A DNA stretch of 64,000 nucleotides from Onthomorpha sp937906975 (GTDB taxonomy: Bacteria; Bacteroidota; Bacteroidia; Bacteroidales; P3): the NCBI GenBank assembly GCA_045614605.1, contig JAZLDH010000012.1, positions 180,052 through 244,051 on the forward strand. The letters run 5' to 3'. The translations under genes and the position numbers were made by a program. The notes beneath the pieces are model-generated. The model had not been told where the DNA came from. It saw nothing but the letters and a program-made list of their open reading frames with translations, and did not search any database. Of this stretch, positions 18,821-28,981 are shown one piece after another (positions within the stretch are counted from its first letter, which is position 1; the number at the start of each line of letters is the position of its first letter).

Positions 18821-20323
18821 ATGAAATACAGAAACTACAATTACAAAATCACGTGGATATTACTTTTTTTAGGTATTATTTTAATGACAGCCTTTCTTTT
18901 CTTTATTCACAACACCGTTACACAACTTAGAAACGAAGAAATAAAAAAAATAAAGATATGGGCAAATGCTGTAAGCCGTAAGATAGAGGTGTTAGATAAT
19001 GTAAAGAATTTTTTTAACAACTTAGCTATTGACGAACATGCCAAGGTGCAACAATTTATTTCTGCTCATAAATACATTCTCTCACAACCCTTAGACAGCG
19101 AACTTAATTTCTATTACGAATTTATTTCAAACAACCGCACAATCCCTGTAATAATAACCGATGAGTTTGACAACATTTTACTATCTCAAAACATAGAAAT
19201 AACAGAAGACCAAAAAAAATTATCGGGTAAGTTGTTAGACAAATTTTCCATTAACCCACCAATAGAATACACAGCAAGCGATATAAAATTCAAGCTCTAC
19301 TATACTGAAAGTTTAATTTACTCAAATTTAAAAAACACCTTATATTATTTAACTTACGACTTCCTTACCGAAATTGTAAATAATACGGTTTCAATTCCTG
19401 TGATAATTACCGACAGCACGCAAAGTAAAATCATAGCTCATGGAAACATTGACGAAAAACTTTTAAAAAAACCTTTTTTCAACAAACTCCTTTCAGAAAT
19501 GGAAACACAAAACAACTCCATTTCCATCAATCTACCAAATTATCCTAATGCTAAGATTTTTTATGAAAGTCCTACTTTTCTTACCCTTTTGAAATACTAC
19601 CCTCCTATCTTCTCTTTGTTGATTATTTTATTTGCTTTCTTAATTATTCAACTGCTTAAAATCACTAAAAAATCAGAAGAAAATTCGATTTGGATAGGAA
19701 TGAACAAAGAAACCGCACATCAACTCGGCACACCTATATCTTCTTTAATGGCTTGGGTAGAATATTTGAAATTAGATCCAGAAAACGAAATGGTTTGTAC
19801 TGAAATATCAAAAGATATTGACAAATTAAACGTCATAACTCAACGCTTCTCGCAAGTAGGTAAGACTCCAAAGAAAGTAGAGCTTAATATAATTGAGATA
19901 ATTCAAAACTCGGTGGATTATATCAAAAACAGAACTTCTAAAAAGGTTAATTACGACATTATTTTACCTCAAGAAAATTGCATAAACATAGATTTAAACC
20001 AACATTTATTTGAATGGGCATTGGAAAATTTAATAAAAAATGCAATAGATGCGATGAATGGAGTTGGAAACCTAACAATAGAGGTAAAAAATGAAAGCAA
20101 AAAAATAATTATTGACGTAAGCGACACAGGAAAAGGCATACATAAAAGAGATTTTAAAAAGATATTCTATCCAGGATTCACAACAAAAGAAAGAGGTTGG
20201 GGCATGGGACTTTCTCTTGTCAAAAGAATAATTGAAGAATACCATAAAGGAAAAGTTTTTCTCAAACATTCCTCTATTGGAAAAGGCTCAACATTTAGAA
20301 TAATTCTTAAAAAAGAAAAATAA
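18821..20323 (+). CDS. membrane sensor histidine kinase
   Basis: 500 residues from the ATG at 18821. Transmembrane segments lie at about 10-32 and 262-281 and bracket a periplasmic sensor region of about 230 residues. The phosphoacceptor is H300 in KETAHQLGTPISSLMAW, a variant H-box that I associate with a Bacteroidota kinase group. The ATPase boxes follow: NLIKNAIDAM (N), DTGKGI (G1) and RGWGMGLSLVKRI (G2). No response regulator gene is next to it, so its partner is elsewhere. A minus-7 box TATCTTTG (18791-18798) stands 22 bp before the chosen start. A longer reading from a TTG at 18776 would start upstream of that box and is rejected. The stop overlaps the hemW start (TAATG). Confidence 0.85.
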   Translation: MKYRNYNYKITWILLFLGIILMTAFLFFIHNTVTQLRNEEIKKIKIWANAVSRKIEVLDNVKNFFNNLAIDEHAKVQQFISAHKYILSQPLDSELNFYYEFISNNRTIPVIITDEFDNILLSQNIEITEDQKKLSGKLLDKFSINPPIEYTASDIKFKLYYTESLIYSNLKNTLYYLTYDFLTEIVNNTVSIPVIITDSTQSKIIAHGNIDEKLLKKPFFNKLLSEMETQNNSISINLPNYPNAKIFYESPTFLTLLKYYPPIFSLLIILFAFLIIQLLKITKKSEENSIWIGMNKETAHQLGTPISSLMAWVEYLKLDPENEMVCTEISKDIDKLNVITQRFSQVGKTPKKVELNIIEIIQNSVDYIKNRTSKKVNYDIILPQENCINIDLNQHLFEWALENLIKNAIDAMNGVGNLTIEVKNESKKIIIDVSDTGKGIHKRDFKKIFYPGFTTKERGWGMGLSLVKRIIEEYHKGKVFLKHSSIGKGSTFRIILKKEK

Positions 20324-21402
20324 TGTCAGGCATTTACATTCATATTCCTTACTGCGCCCAAAAGTGTATCTATTGTAATTTTTACTCAATTGCTACAAAA
20401 AAAAGCAAAGACAATTACATAAAAGCACTAATCAAAGAAATTGAAAAACGCAACACCTATCTTTCCTCGCCAATCAAGACAATATATTTTGGAGGCGGCA
20501 CACCGACTTGCTTAGACAAAGAGCAAATCAAAGAAATCTTTACTTGCATAAAATCAAACTACAATCTCGCTCAATTAGAAGAGGTAACAATAGAGGCTAA
20601 TCCCGAAGATGCAAACGCTGAGTTATTGGAATTTCTTTTAAAACTTGGATTTAATAGAATATCTTACGGAATACAAAGTTTTAATGACCAAGATTTACGA
20701 ATTTTAAACCGAAGACACTCTTCTCAAACCGCTATTTCTGCCATTGAGCTATCAAGAAAAATAGGTTTTTCTAATATTTCGTTTGACCTTATGTTTAATC
20801 TTCCAAATATGACTTGTAAAACATGGGAGAAAAACTTAGAAACAGCCATTAAACTTTCGCCTGAGCATATTTCTTGTTACTCTCTGACTTGCGAAGAGGG
20901 TACAATGCTTGACAAATTAATAAAAAAACAAAGCCTTTCCATGCCTTGTGAAAGCGAAGTTGTAGAACAATTCAACCTTACCGACAAATATCTTAGTGAA
21001 GCCGGATTTGAACATTACGAAATTTCAAATTACTGTAAGCAAGGTTTTAAAAGCAAACACAACTCTGCATATTGGAAAGCAGAAGAATACATTGGACTTG
21101 GTGCAGCGGCACATTCTTTCAATATTTCTTCACGCTCGTGGAATCCCGAAAACATTGAGCAATATATCTCAAATATAGAAAACGACATAGAGCCTTTTAC
21201 AGAAATTCTTTCAGCAAAAGACAAATACAATGAATACATTATGCTTTCGCTTCGCACAAAAGAAGGCATAGATTCAAAGTATATTGAAAATAATTTTCCT
21301 CAATATTTCTCTTACTTTGAGAAACAAAATGAAAAAGCCAAAGAATTTTTAAAAACTCCTTGGCTTCTCAACGATAGAATCGCTCTTGAACTTATGATTT
21401 AA
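20323..21402 (+). CDS. hemW: radical SAM family heme chaperone HemW
   Basis: 359 residues. The N-terminus IYIHIPYCAQKCIYCNFYS carries the CxxxCxxC radical-SAM cluster ligands C11, C15 and C18, followed by the FGGGTPT motif that binds SAM. The family (formerly called HemN-like) binds heme and inserts it into target proteins; it is not the coproporphyrinogen oxidase HemN, which is longer. The segment HNSAYWKAEEYIGLGAAAHSF is typical of the C-terminal half of HemW. The start codon overlaps the stop codon of the upstream histidine kinase gene by one base, so the two are translationally coupled. This does not by itself imply a shared function. Confidence 0.9.
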   Translation: MSGIYIHIPYCAQKCIYCNFYSIATKKSKDNYIKALIKEIEKRNTYLSSPIKTIYFGGGTPTCLDKEQIKEIFTCIKSNYNLAQLEEVTIEANPEDANAELLEFLLKLGFNRISYGIQSFNDQDLRILNRRHSSQTAISAIELSRKIGFSNISFDLMFNLPNMTCKTWEKNLETAIKLSPEHISCYSLTCEEGTMLDKLIKKQSLSMPCESEVVEQFNLTDKYLSEAGFEHYEISNYCKQGFKSKHNSAYWKAEEYIGLGAAAHSFNISSRSWNPENIEQYISNIENDIEPFTEILSAKDKYNEYIMLSLRTKEGIDSKYIENNFPQYFSYFEKQNEKAKEFLKTPWLLNDRIALELMI

Positions 21403-21404
21403 TT

Positions 21405-21893
21405 CTATTTCTTTTCCCAAACTTCAAATCGAAAATTCACTTCTTCTTTTTCATCATAAAGCATTGGAGAAAGACGTTTTATTTCCCAAATTTGCTCATC
21501 GATTTCAGGGAAAAACACATCTGCTTCAAAGTCTTTATACACTCTTGTAATGTAAAGTTTATCTGCCTTAGGCAATAAAGCTTTGTAAAGACTTGCTCCA
21601 CCAATGCAAAACACCTCATCTTTTTCTTCTTTCAAAGCCTCCAATGCCTTATCTGTATCAGAAAATAATTCAGCACCAGAAATTTGATAATCCTTTTGCG
21701 AAGACACTACAATATTTCTACGATTCTTCAGAGGTTTAAACGGCAAACTTTCCCAAGTCTTACGACCCATTAAAACCGTTCTTGCATTTGTTGTTTTTTT
21801 AAAATACTTTAAATCCTCGCTTATATGCCATAGCAAATCATTATCCTTACCTATTGCATTGTTTTGCGCAATCGCTACAATCAAACTAATCAT
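21405..21893 (-). CDS. folA: dihydrofolate reductase
   Basis: 162 residues, the normal chromosomal DHFR size. It reduces dihydrofolate to tetrahydrofolate with NADPH. Visible motifs are the N-terminal ISLIVAIAQNNAIGKDNDLLWH with the substrate-binding LLWHISEDLKYFK segment, the NADPH-binding VLMGRKTWESLP, and the CIGGASLYKALLP block. The gene overlaps thyA by four bases (ATGA), which couples it to thymidylate synthase, the enzyme that produces its substrate. It is the last gene of the rnr-purD-thyA-folA transcription unit and ends convergent to hemW with only 2 bp between the two stop codons. Confidence 0.95.
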   Translation of the reverse strand: MISLIVAIAQNNAIGKDNDLLWHISEDLKYFKKTTNARTVLMGRKTWESLPFKPLKNRRNIVVSSQKDYQISGAELFSDTDKALEALKEEKDEVFCIGGASLYKALLPKADKLYITRVYKDFEADVFFPEIDEQIWEIKRLSPMLYDEKEEVNFRFEVWEKK

Positions 21894-22684
21894 ACCGCAA
21901 CCTCCGCTTTAATATGTGGGTGTGAAACGTAGTTTTCTATTTTTATATCCTCGTAAGTGAAATCAAAAATGTCCTTTATCTCAGGATTAAGCACTAATTT
22001 AGGTAATTCGTATGGCGTTCTGCTAAGTTGAAGTCTTGCTTGGTCAAGGTGATTTGAATAAAGGTGAGCATCTCCCAAAGTATGGATAAATTCTCCTGGC
22101 TCTAAACCACACACTTGTGCAATCATCGCTGTAAGCAATGCGTAAGATGCTATATTAAATGGCACACCTAAAAACACATCTGCGCTTCTTTGATAAAGCT
22201 GACAAGATAATTTACCATTCGCAACATAGAATTGAAAAACTATATGACAAGGAGGTAACGCCATTTGCTCAACTTCTCCTACATTCCACGCACTAACAAG
22301 CATTCTTCTGCTATCTGGTGTGTTTTTTATTTGATGAATAAGTTGCGAAATTTGATCTGTGATTTTTCCATCTGCACCTTGCCACGCTCTCCATTGTTTT
22401 CCGTAAACAGGACCCAAGTCTCCGTTTTCGTCAGCCCACTCGTCCCAAATTGTTACTTTGTTATCGTGAAGGTATTTTATGTTTGTATCGCCTTTTAAGA
22501 ACCAAAGCAATTCATAAAATATGGAACGCGTATGAAGTTTCTTTGTTGTAAGAAGAGGAAATCCCTTTTGCAAATCAAATCTCATTTGATAACCAAAAAC
22601 AGATCTCGTACCCGTTCCCGTCCTATCGGTTTTTTCGTTTCCATTTTCTAAGATATGGGAAAGTAAATCTAAATATTGTTTCAT
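21890..22684 (-). CDS. thyA: thymidylate synthase
   Basis: 264 residues, the same length as the E. coli enzyme. It methylates dUMP to dTMP using methylenetetrahydrofolate and releases dihydrofolate. The active-site cysteine is C146 in ALPPCHIVFQFYV. Other fixed segments are DRTGTGTRSVFGYQMRFDL near the N-terminus, LWFLKGDTNIKYLHDN, and QRSADVFLGVPFNIASYALL. It starts 2 bp after the purD stop codon and overlaps folA. The presence of classical ThyA with DHFR means that the flavin-dependent ThyX is not needed. Confidence 0.97.
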   Translation of the reverse strand: MKQYLDLLSHILENGNEKTDRTGTGTRSVFGYQMRFDLQKGFPLLTTKKLHTRSIFYELLWFLKGDTNIKYLHDNKVTIWDEWADENGDLGPVYGKQWRAWQGADGKITDQISQLIHQIKNTPDSRRMLVSAWNVGEVEQMALPPCHIVFQFYVANGKLSCQLYQRSADVFLGVPFNIASYALLTAMIAQVCGLEPGEFIHTLGDAHLYSNHLDQARLQLSRTPYELPKLVLNPEIKDIFDFTYEDIKIENYVSHPHIKAEVAV

Positions 22685-22686
22685 TT

Positions 22687-23973
22687 TTATGCCTCCAAAC
22701 TTAATAAATCCTTACCTATATCTCTTCTAAATGTCTTTCCTTCAAAATTTATCTTTTCAATATTTTCGTAACACTTGTTTAAGGCCTCTTGCATTGTAGA
22801 GCCAAAGCAAGAAACCGCAATAACTCTTCCGCCCGATGTTAGGATTTGAGAACCTTCTCCCGCTTTTGTTCCTGCATGGAATAGATTACAATCAACAACT
22901 TGGTCAAATCCACTCATTAATTTACCTTTTTCATAATCTTCTGGATAGCCTTTTGAAACCAAGAACACAGTTGTACAAACTTTTTCTGAAACTTTAAGTT
23001 CGTATTCGTTCAATCTGCCTTGTGCTACAAGTTCAAAAGCCTCTACTATATCAGATTCTATTCTTGGAAACACACTTTCTGTTTCTGGGTCTCCCATTCT
23101 TACATTGTATTCTATAACGTATGGGTCTCCCTCTACGCTCATAAGTCCAATAAATATGAATCCTTTATATTCTATCTTATCTTTTTGTAAGCCTTCTATG
23201 GTTGGCTTTATAATTCTTTGCTCTACCTTATCTAAAAACTCTTTTGTTGCAAAGTTTACAGGAGAAATACTTCCCATTCCGCCAGTATTCAATCCTGTAT
23301 CGCCCTCTCCTATTCTCTTATAGTCTTTTGCTTCTGGTAAAATAGAGTAATTCTTTCCGTCTGTTAAGATAAAAACGCTACATTCTATACCTTTTAAGAA
23401 CTCTTCTATTAGTACTTTTTCTGATGCTTTGCCAAATTTTGCATTAGCAAGCATTTCTCTCAATTCTGTTTCGGCTTCTTCTAAGGTTTGGCTTATTACA
23501 ACTCCTTTTCCTGCTGCTAATCCATCTGCTTTTAAGACGTATGGTGCTGAAAGCGTTTTTAAGAAATCTATTGCTTGGTCTAATTCATCTTTTCCAAAGG
23601 ATTTGTATCTTGCAGTAGGGATATTATGTCTTATCATAAAGTCTTTTGCAAAATCTTTGCTTGATTCCAAAGCTGCGCCCTTTTGTTTTGGTCCAATAAC
23701 CATTAGGTTGCGTGTTCTCTCATCTTCATATAAACAATCTGCAACGCCATCTGCCAAAGGTTGTTCGTTACCTACAACAAGCATATCCACATTATTTTCT
23801 ATTATGTATTGCTTTATTGCCTCATTGTCCGAAGATATATTTACACATTTTGCAATTTTACTAATTCCAACATTACCTGGTGAAACAATTAGTTCACTTG
23901 TCTTTTTGCTTTCTGCGATTTTTTTTGCTATTGCGTGTTCTCTTGCTCCTGAACCTAATAATAATATTTTCAT
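22687..23973 (-). CDS. purD: phosphoribosylamine--glycine ligase
   Basis: 428 residues with an ATP-grasp fold. It joins phosphoribosylamine to glycine in step two of purine synthesis. The N-terminal domain MKILLLGSGAREHAIAKKI and the signature VIEYNVRMGDPETESVFPR near residue 290 identify GARS. The ATP-grasp segment APYVLKADGLAAGKGVVI lies near residues 140-160. The protein is a stand-alone GARS without fused PurN or PurM domains, and its length is normal. It starts 11 bp after the rnr stop and is followed 2 bp later by thyA, forming a nucleotide-metabolism operon. Confidence 0.96.
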   Translation of the reverse strand: MKILLLGSGAREHAIAKKIAESKKTSELIVSPGNVGISKIAKCVNISSDNEAIKQYIIENNVDMLVVGNEQPLADGVADCLYEDERTRNLMVIGPKQKGAALESSKDFAKDFMIRHNIPTARYKSFGKDELDQAIDFLKTLSAPYVLKADGLAAGKGVVISQTLEEAETELREMLANAKFGKASEKVLIEEFLKGIECSVFILTDGKNYSILPEAKDYKRIGEGDTGLNTGGMGSISPVNFATKEFLDKVEQRIIKPTIEGLQKDKIEYKGFIFIGLMSVEGDPYVIEYNVRMGDPETESVFPRIESDIVEAFELVAQGRLNEYELKVSEKVCTTVFLVSKGYPEDYEKGKLMSGFDQVVDCNLFHAGTKAGEGSQILTSGGRVIAVSCFGSTMQEALNKCYENIEKINFEGKTFRRDIGKDLLSLEA

Positions 23974-23984
23974 ATCTTTAATTT

Positions 23985-26132
23985 TTATTTTTCTTTTACG
24001 ATAGAGAAATCCATTTGCTTTTTCATCATATTTACTTTCTCTATTTTAATTTTTATTTTCATTCCTAACTGATACACCTTTCCTGTATCCTTTCCTACAT
24101 AACGGAAGTTATCTTCATCTAAGGCGTAAAAGTCATCATTTATTGTCTTTATAGGCACTAATCCTTCACATTTGCTTTCGTCCAACAGCACATAAATTCC
24201 CCATTTACTTACTCCCGAAATCACTCCTTCAAAAACCTTTCCTACTTTGTCTGAAAGAAATTCTGCTTGCTTGTATTTCACACTCATTCTTTCAGCTTCG
24301 GCTGCTTTTTTCTCCATATTAGAACAATGTTCACACCTTTGCTCAAAGACTTCTTTATTAACGCTTGGTTTGTCTTCAAGATACAATTCTAAAAGTCTAT
24401 GAACCATCAAATCGGGATAGCGTCTAATTGGTGAGGTAAAGTGAGTATAATATGGAAATCCTAAGCCATAGTGTCCTATGTTATCGGTTGTGTAAAGAGC
24501 TTTACTCATTGTACGAAGTGCAATCATGCTAATCATTGTCTGTTCGCCTTTTCCGTTTATTTTTTCAAAAAGATTATTAAAACTCTTTGCTAATGAAGAA
24601 CGTGTTTTGTCGTTCAAAGAATATCCAAACTTGCCAATCAATTCTTTAAACACGTTTAATTTTTCTTGATTTGGCTCATCGTGAACTCTATATACGAAGG
24701 TTTTGGCTTTATTCTTTTGCTTTTGTTTTCCAATAAGCTCTGCAACTTTCTTGTTTGCCAAAAGCATAAACTCTTCTATTAACCAATTGGCTTCTTTCGA
24801 TTCTTTTACATACACTCCTATTGGTTTTGCCTTCTCATCTAAGTGAAATTTAACTTCTTGACTTTCAAAATTTATTGCTCCTGCCTTAAACCTTTTCTTA
24901 CGCATTATTTCCGCCAAATCCCACAAAGGAAGAATATACTCGCTATACTCTCCGCCTTTTTCTTCTATTACTTTTTGAGCTTCTTGGTAAATAAAACGTC
25001 TGTTTGACTCAATTATAGTTTTACCAATCCATTGATTGACAATCTCTGCCTTTGGCGTCATTTCAAAAACGGCTGAAAAGCAAAATTTTTCCTCGCCTTG
25101 ACGTAGCGAACAAACGCCATTGCATAATTTTTCTGGTAGCATTGGAATTGTTCTATCTACTAAATAAACCGAAGTTCCGCGTTCAAAGGCTTGTTTGTCT
25201 ATTTCTCCGCCTTGTTTTACATAGTAACTTACATCTGCAATATGTACTCCTACTTCGTAATTGCCATTTGGCAAATATTCTAACGACAATGCGTCATCAA
25301 AATCCTTTGCATCATCAGGGTCTATCGTAAAGGTAATTCTATCTCTAAAGTCTTTCCTGTTTTTTATCTCCGATTGCGGAAGTTGAACAGGAATTTCCGA
25401 TGCTTCTTTCTCTACTTCGGCAGGGAAAAACAAAGGAAAGTCAAATTCCGACAAGATTGACTGCATTTCAACGTCATTATTGCCAGGTTTTCCTAACACT
25501 TTAACAACTTTTCCAAAAGGATTATTGGCACTATCAGGCCATTCTGTAATTTCTGCCAATACTTTATCTCCATTTTTTGCGTTTGCCACACAATCCATTG
25601 GTATAAAAATATCAACAGGCATATAAGAAGAGTCGGGAACCACAAAGGCATATCGTGGGTGCATTTCAATAATTCCCACAAACGAGGTTTTGGCTCTTTC
25701 GATTATTTCTATAATTTGTCCTTCACGCTTGCGATTTTTTCTCTGAGGAAAAAGGTAAACCTTGACCTTATCTCCATGAAGAGCATGATTAGTATTATTA
25801 TGAGAAATGTATATATCCTCTCCCTCTTCTACAAGAACGTATGCTTTACCTGTTTGTTTCATATCAACAATACCCACAACGTAGTGTTTAGGTAATACAT
25901 TGCTTGTGATATATACGGGATTTAGTTTATATTTTCCTTGTTTTTCTTCCGAAATTATATCTTCTTCTGACATTGCTTTCAAATAATTTTGCACCATTTG
26001 TTTGCTTGCTTTATCAGAGAAACCAAGTCGAGAGGATATTTGTTTATAATTGAAAAGAGAATTTGGATTTAAAGCAAATATTTTAAGTATAGAAGTCTTA
26101 AACTCAGAGTTTTTTTCTTTTTTTTCTGCCAT
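23985..26132 (-). CDS. rnr: ribonuclease R
   Basis: 715 residues. This is a processive 3'-to-5' exoribonuclease that degrades structured RNA. The order of domains is: a winged-helix N-terminus (FKTSILKIFALNPNSLFNYK), cold-shock OB folds, and the RNB catalytic domain with the acidic cluster DPDDAKDFDDALS at about 270-283. After it come VSYYVKQGGEIDKQAFERGTSVYL-type segments, the YTHFTSPIRRYPDLMVHR block, and a C-terminal S1 domain ending in a lysine-rich tail. It heads the rnr-purD-thyA-folA unit. Upstream on the minus strand there is a minus-7 box TATATTTG (plus CAAATATA, 26153-26160), 21 bp before the ATG; its minus-33 region is not clear. Confidence 0.95.
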   Translation of the reverse strand: MAEKKEKNSEFKTSILKIFALNPNSLFNYKQISSRLGFSDKASKQMVQNYLKAMSEEDIISEEKQGKYKLNPVYITSNVLPKHYVVGIVDMKQTGKAYVLVEEGEDIYISHNNTNHALHGDKVKVYLFPQRKNRKREGQIIEIIERAKTSFVGIIEMHPRYAFVVPDSSYMPVDIFIPMDCVANAKNGDKVLAEITEWPDSANNPFGKVVKVLGKPGNNDVEMQSILSEFDFPLFFPAEVEKEASEIPVQLPQSEIKNRKDFRDRITFTIDPDDAKDFDDALSLEYLPNGNYEVGVHIADVSYYVKQGGEIDKQAFERGTSVYLVDRTIPMLPEKLCNGVCSLRQGEEKFCFSAVFEMTPKAEIVNQWIGKTIIESNRRFIYQEAQKVIEEKGGEYSEYILPLWDLAEIMRKKRFKAGAINFESQEVKFHLDEKAKPIGVYVKESKEANWLIEEFMLLANKKVAELIGKQKQKNKAKTFVYRVHDEPNQEKLNVFKELIGKFGYSLNDKTRSSLAKSFNNLFEKINGKGEQTMISMIALRTMSKALYTTDNIGHYGLGFPYYTHFTSPIRRYPDLMVHRLLELYLEDKPSVNKEVFEQRCEHCSNMEKKAAEAERMSVKYKQAEFLSDKVGKVFEGVISGVSKWGIYVLLDESKCEGLVPIKTINDDFYALDEDNFRYVGKDTGKVYQLGMKIKIKIEKVNMMKKQMDFSIVKEK

Positions 26133-26173
26133 AACATTAGTATTTTCCTTTGCAAATATAACAATAATTTTGA

Positions 26174-26275
26174 ATAGGAAAATTATTCCTAAGGTTTAAA
26201 AAATTATTTCTTAGATTTAAAAAATTATTTCTTAGACTTAGAAAAAGATTTCTTAGACTTATTTTCTTAAGATTT
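26174..26275. repeat. copy D of the tract family: 21-bp tandem repeats between rnr and valS
   Basis: Two identical 21-bp units (26195-26215 and 26216-26236, core AAAAAATTATTTCTTAGA) are followed by a diverged third (26237-26257). A related partial unit (AAAATTATTCCTAAGG) precedes them. The block lies between the divergent rnr and valS promoters. Any reading frame through it is just the repeat translated (LRNNFLN repeats). Confidence 0.75.
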
Positions 26276-26280
26276 TTTGT

Positions 26281-26288
26281 TATCTTTG
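26281..26288 (+). promoter_or_regulatory. minus-7 box of valS promoter
   Basis: TATCTTTG, an exact TAnnTTTG, stands 32 bp before the valS ATG. The minus-33 position (26258-26261) falls in the tandem repeat block and reads CTTA rather than TTTG, so the upstream element is weak. Confidence 0.5.
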
Positions 26289-26320
26289 CCAGTTGATTTT
26301 TCATTAAAATATTATCGTAT

Positions 26321-28951
26321 ATGTCAGAAATAGCAAGCAAATATAATCCAGCAAATGTCGAAGATAAATGGTATTCTGCTTGGTTAGAAAACAAATGTTT
26401 TAGTTCTAAACCAGATAATCGTAAAGCTTTTACAATCGTTATTCCACCTCCTAATGTTACAGGCGTACTTCACATGGGCCACATGTTGAATAATACTATT
26501 CAAGACGTACTTGTACGCCGTGCAAGAATGAAAGGATTTAACGCTTGTTGGGTTCCAGGAACAGACCACGCATCTATTGCTACCGAAGCAAAGGTTGTGG
26601 CAAAATTAAAAGAAGAAGGAATTGATAAAAAGGACCTTAGTAGAGATGAGTTTTTATCTCACGCTTGGAAATGGAAAGAAAAACATGGGGGAATAATACT
26701 TGAACAATTGAAAAAACTTGGTGCTTCTTGCGATTGGGACAGAACTCGTTTTACAATGGAAGAAGCTCTTTATGAATCTGTAATTGACGTTTTTGTTGAT
26801 TTATATGAAAAAGGTCTTATCTACAGAGGAGTTCGTATGGTAAACTGGGATCCTGTTGCTCTTACGGCTTTGAGTGATGAAGAAGTAATTTTCAAAGAAC
26901 AAAACTCTAAACTTTATTACTTAAAATATAGAATTGAAAATTCAGAAGAATACTTAATTGTTGCAACTACACGTCCTGAAACAATATTAGGCGATACAGC
27001 TGTTTGCGTTCACCCAGAAGATGAAAGATATTCTCACTTAAAAGGAAAGAATGTTATCATTCCTATTGTTGGAAGAAGCATTCCTATTATATTTGACGAA
27101 TATGTTGATAGAGAATTTGGTACTGGTGCATTAAAGATAACACCTGCTCACGACATTAACGACTATAATTTAGGAATTAAGCATAAACTTGATTCAATTG
27201 ATATATTCAATGATAACGGAACACTAAACGAGAACGGAAAGCAATACGCTGGATTAGATAGGTTTGATTGTAGAAAGAAAATTGCGAAAGACCTTGAAGC
27301 AGCTGACCTAATGTTCAAAATAGAAGACTACAATAATAAAGTAGGTTGTTCAGAGAGAACAAACGCTGTTATAGAACCTAAATTATCTCTTCAATGGTTT
27401 TTGAAAATGGAAGATTTGGCAAAACCAGCTCTTGAAGTTGTAATGAACGATACGATAAAATTCCACCCAGCTAAGTTTAAAAATACTTACCGCCATTGGA
27501 TGGAAAACGTAAAAGACTGGTGTATTTCTCGCCAACTTTGGTGGGGACAAAGAATCCCTGCATATCATCTTCCAAATAGGGAATTTGTTGTTGCAAAATC
27601 AGCAGAAGAAGCTTTGAAAAAAGCACAAGAACTTTTCCCTAACGAGAATTACACTTTGAATGACTTAAAACAAGATGAAGATGTATTAGACACATGGTTC
27701 TCTTCTTGGTTATGGCCAATGAGTGTTTTTGATGGAATTAGAAATCCTAACAACGAAGAAATCAATTATTACTATCCTACTAACGACTTAATCACTGCAC
27801 CTGAAATTATTTTCTTCTGGGTTGCTAGAATGATAATGGCAGGATTAGAATACAAGAAAGACATTCCGTTTAAAAACGTTTACTTCACAGGAATCGTAAG
27901 AGACAAACTTGGAAGAAAGATGAGCAAGAGTCTTGGCAATAGTCCTGATCCTATTGAACTGATTGAAAAATACGGAGCCGATGGAGTAAGAATGGGAATG
28001 TTGCTTGCCTCTCCTGCAGGTAATGACTTACCTTTCGATGAAACGTATTGCGAACAAGGAAGAAACTTTTCTAATAAAATATGGAACGCATTGCGTTTGA
28101 TAAAATCATGGACTGTTGAAGATATTGAGCAACCTGCAAGTTCAGCACAAGCAATTGAGTGGTTTAAAGAAAAGATGAATAAAACATTATGCGATTTGGA
28201 AGATGATTTTTCAAAATATCGTTTATCTGAATCTTTAATGAATGTTTATAAATTCGTATGGGACGATTTATGTTCTTGGTATTTGGAAATCATTAAACCA
28301 GCTTATCAAGCTCCTATCGACAGAAAAACTTACGAAGCAACACTTGATATTTTTGAAGACGTGATGAAAATTCTTCATCCTTTCATGCCATTTGTCAGCG
28401 AAGAGGTTTATCACATCATAAAAGAAAGAAAAGAAAATGACTTCATAATGCAAGCTCAAATGCCTCAAACAAAACAAATCAATTCTGCATTATTGAACGA
28501 GTTTGAGTTTGTTGAAGAATTTATTACCGCAATAAGAAGTGTTAGAAACGAGAAAAACATCGCTCAAAAGATTGCCCTACAAGTTTATTTCACTAAATCA
28601 GAAGAAGGACTTATAATAGAAAAATATTCTGATATTGTTTGCAAACTTTGCAACCTTGACACTCTTGAAGCATGCGAAGCAAAAGTTGAAAAAGCCATAG
28701 CAAAAATGGTTAGAACCTTAGAGTTTTTCGTTCCTTTGACAGAAAACGTAAACAAAGAAGAAGAAATCAAAAAAATAAAAGCAGACATAGAATACTACGA
28801 AGGCTTTAAAAATTCTGTAATGAAAAAACTCTCAAACGAAAGCTTTGTAAGCAGAGCGCCAGAGCAAGTTGTTGCAATGGAAAGAAAGAAACTTTCAGAT
28901 GCAGAACAAAAAATAGAAACCCTAAACGAACAATTAAAGGCATTTTTATAA
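26321..28951 (+). CDS. valS: valine--tRNA ligase
   Basis: 876 residues, class I aminoacyl-tRNA synthetase. The HIGH-type motif is HMGH at 51-54 in PPNVTGVLHMGHM. The KMSKS motif is at 533-537 in GRKMSKSLGNSPDP. The editing (CP1) domain carries ATTRPETILGDTAVCVHPED. The C-terminal end (about 810-876) is a coiled coil of the usual ValRS arm type (KKLSDAEQKIETLNEQLKAF). The start at 26321 gives the usual short N-terminus (MSEIASKYNPANVEDKWY). It is transcribed divergently from rnr, and groSL follows after 106 bp. Confidence 0.97.
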   Translation: MSEIASKYNPANVEDKWYSAWLENKCFSSKPDNRKAFTIVIPPPNVTGVLHMGHMLNNTIQDVLVRRARMKGFNACWVPGTDHASIATEAKVVAKLKEEGIDKKDLSRDEFLSHAWKWKEKHGGIILEQLKKLGASCDWDRTRFTMEEALYESVIDVFVDLYEKGLIYRGVRMVNWDPVALTALSDEEVIFKEQNSKLYYLKYRIENSEEYLIVATTRPETILGDTAVCVHPEDERYSHLKGKNVIIPIVGRSIPIIFDEYVDREFGTGALKITPAHDINDYNLGIKHKLDSIDIFNDNGTLNENGKQYAGLDRFDCRKKIAKDLEAADLMFKIEDYNNKVGCSERTNAVIEPKLSLQWFLKMEDLAKPALEVVMNDTIKFHPAKFKNTYRHWMENVKDWCISRQLWWGQRIPAYHLPNREFVVAKSAEEALKKAQELFPNENYTLNDLKQDEDVLDTWFSSWLWPMSVFDGIRNPNNEEINYYYPTNDLITAPEIIFFWVARMIMAGLEYKKDIPFKNVYFTGIVRDKLGRKMSKSLGNSPDPIELIEKYGADGVRMGMLLASPAGNDLPFDETYCEQGRNFSNKIWNALRLIKSWTVEDIEQPASSAQAIEWFKEKMNKTLCDLEDDFSKYRLSESLMNVYKFVWDDLCSWYLEIIKPAYQAPIDRKTYEATLDIFEDVMKILHPFMPFVSEEVYHIIKERKENDFIMQAQMPQTKQINSALLNEFEFVEEFITAIRSVRNEKNIAQKIALQVYFTKSEEGLIIEKYSDIVCKLCNLDTLEACEAKVEKAIAKMVRTLEFFVPLTENVNKEEEIKKIKADIEYYEGFKNSVMKKLSNESFVSRAPEQVVAMERKKLSDAEQKIETLNEQLKAFL

Positions 28952-28981
28952 GATTTCTATGACAAATTGACATAAAAAATC

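Noticed and set aside
26137..26394. Minus-strand frame with LRNNFLN repeats
   Set aside because: It is the translation of the 21-bp tandem repeat block and overlaps the start of valS.
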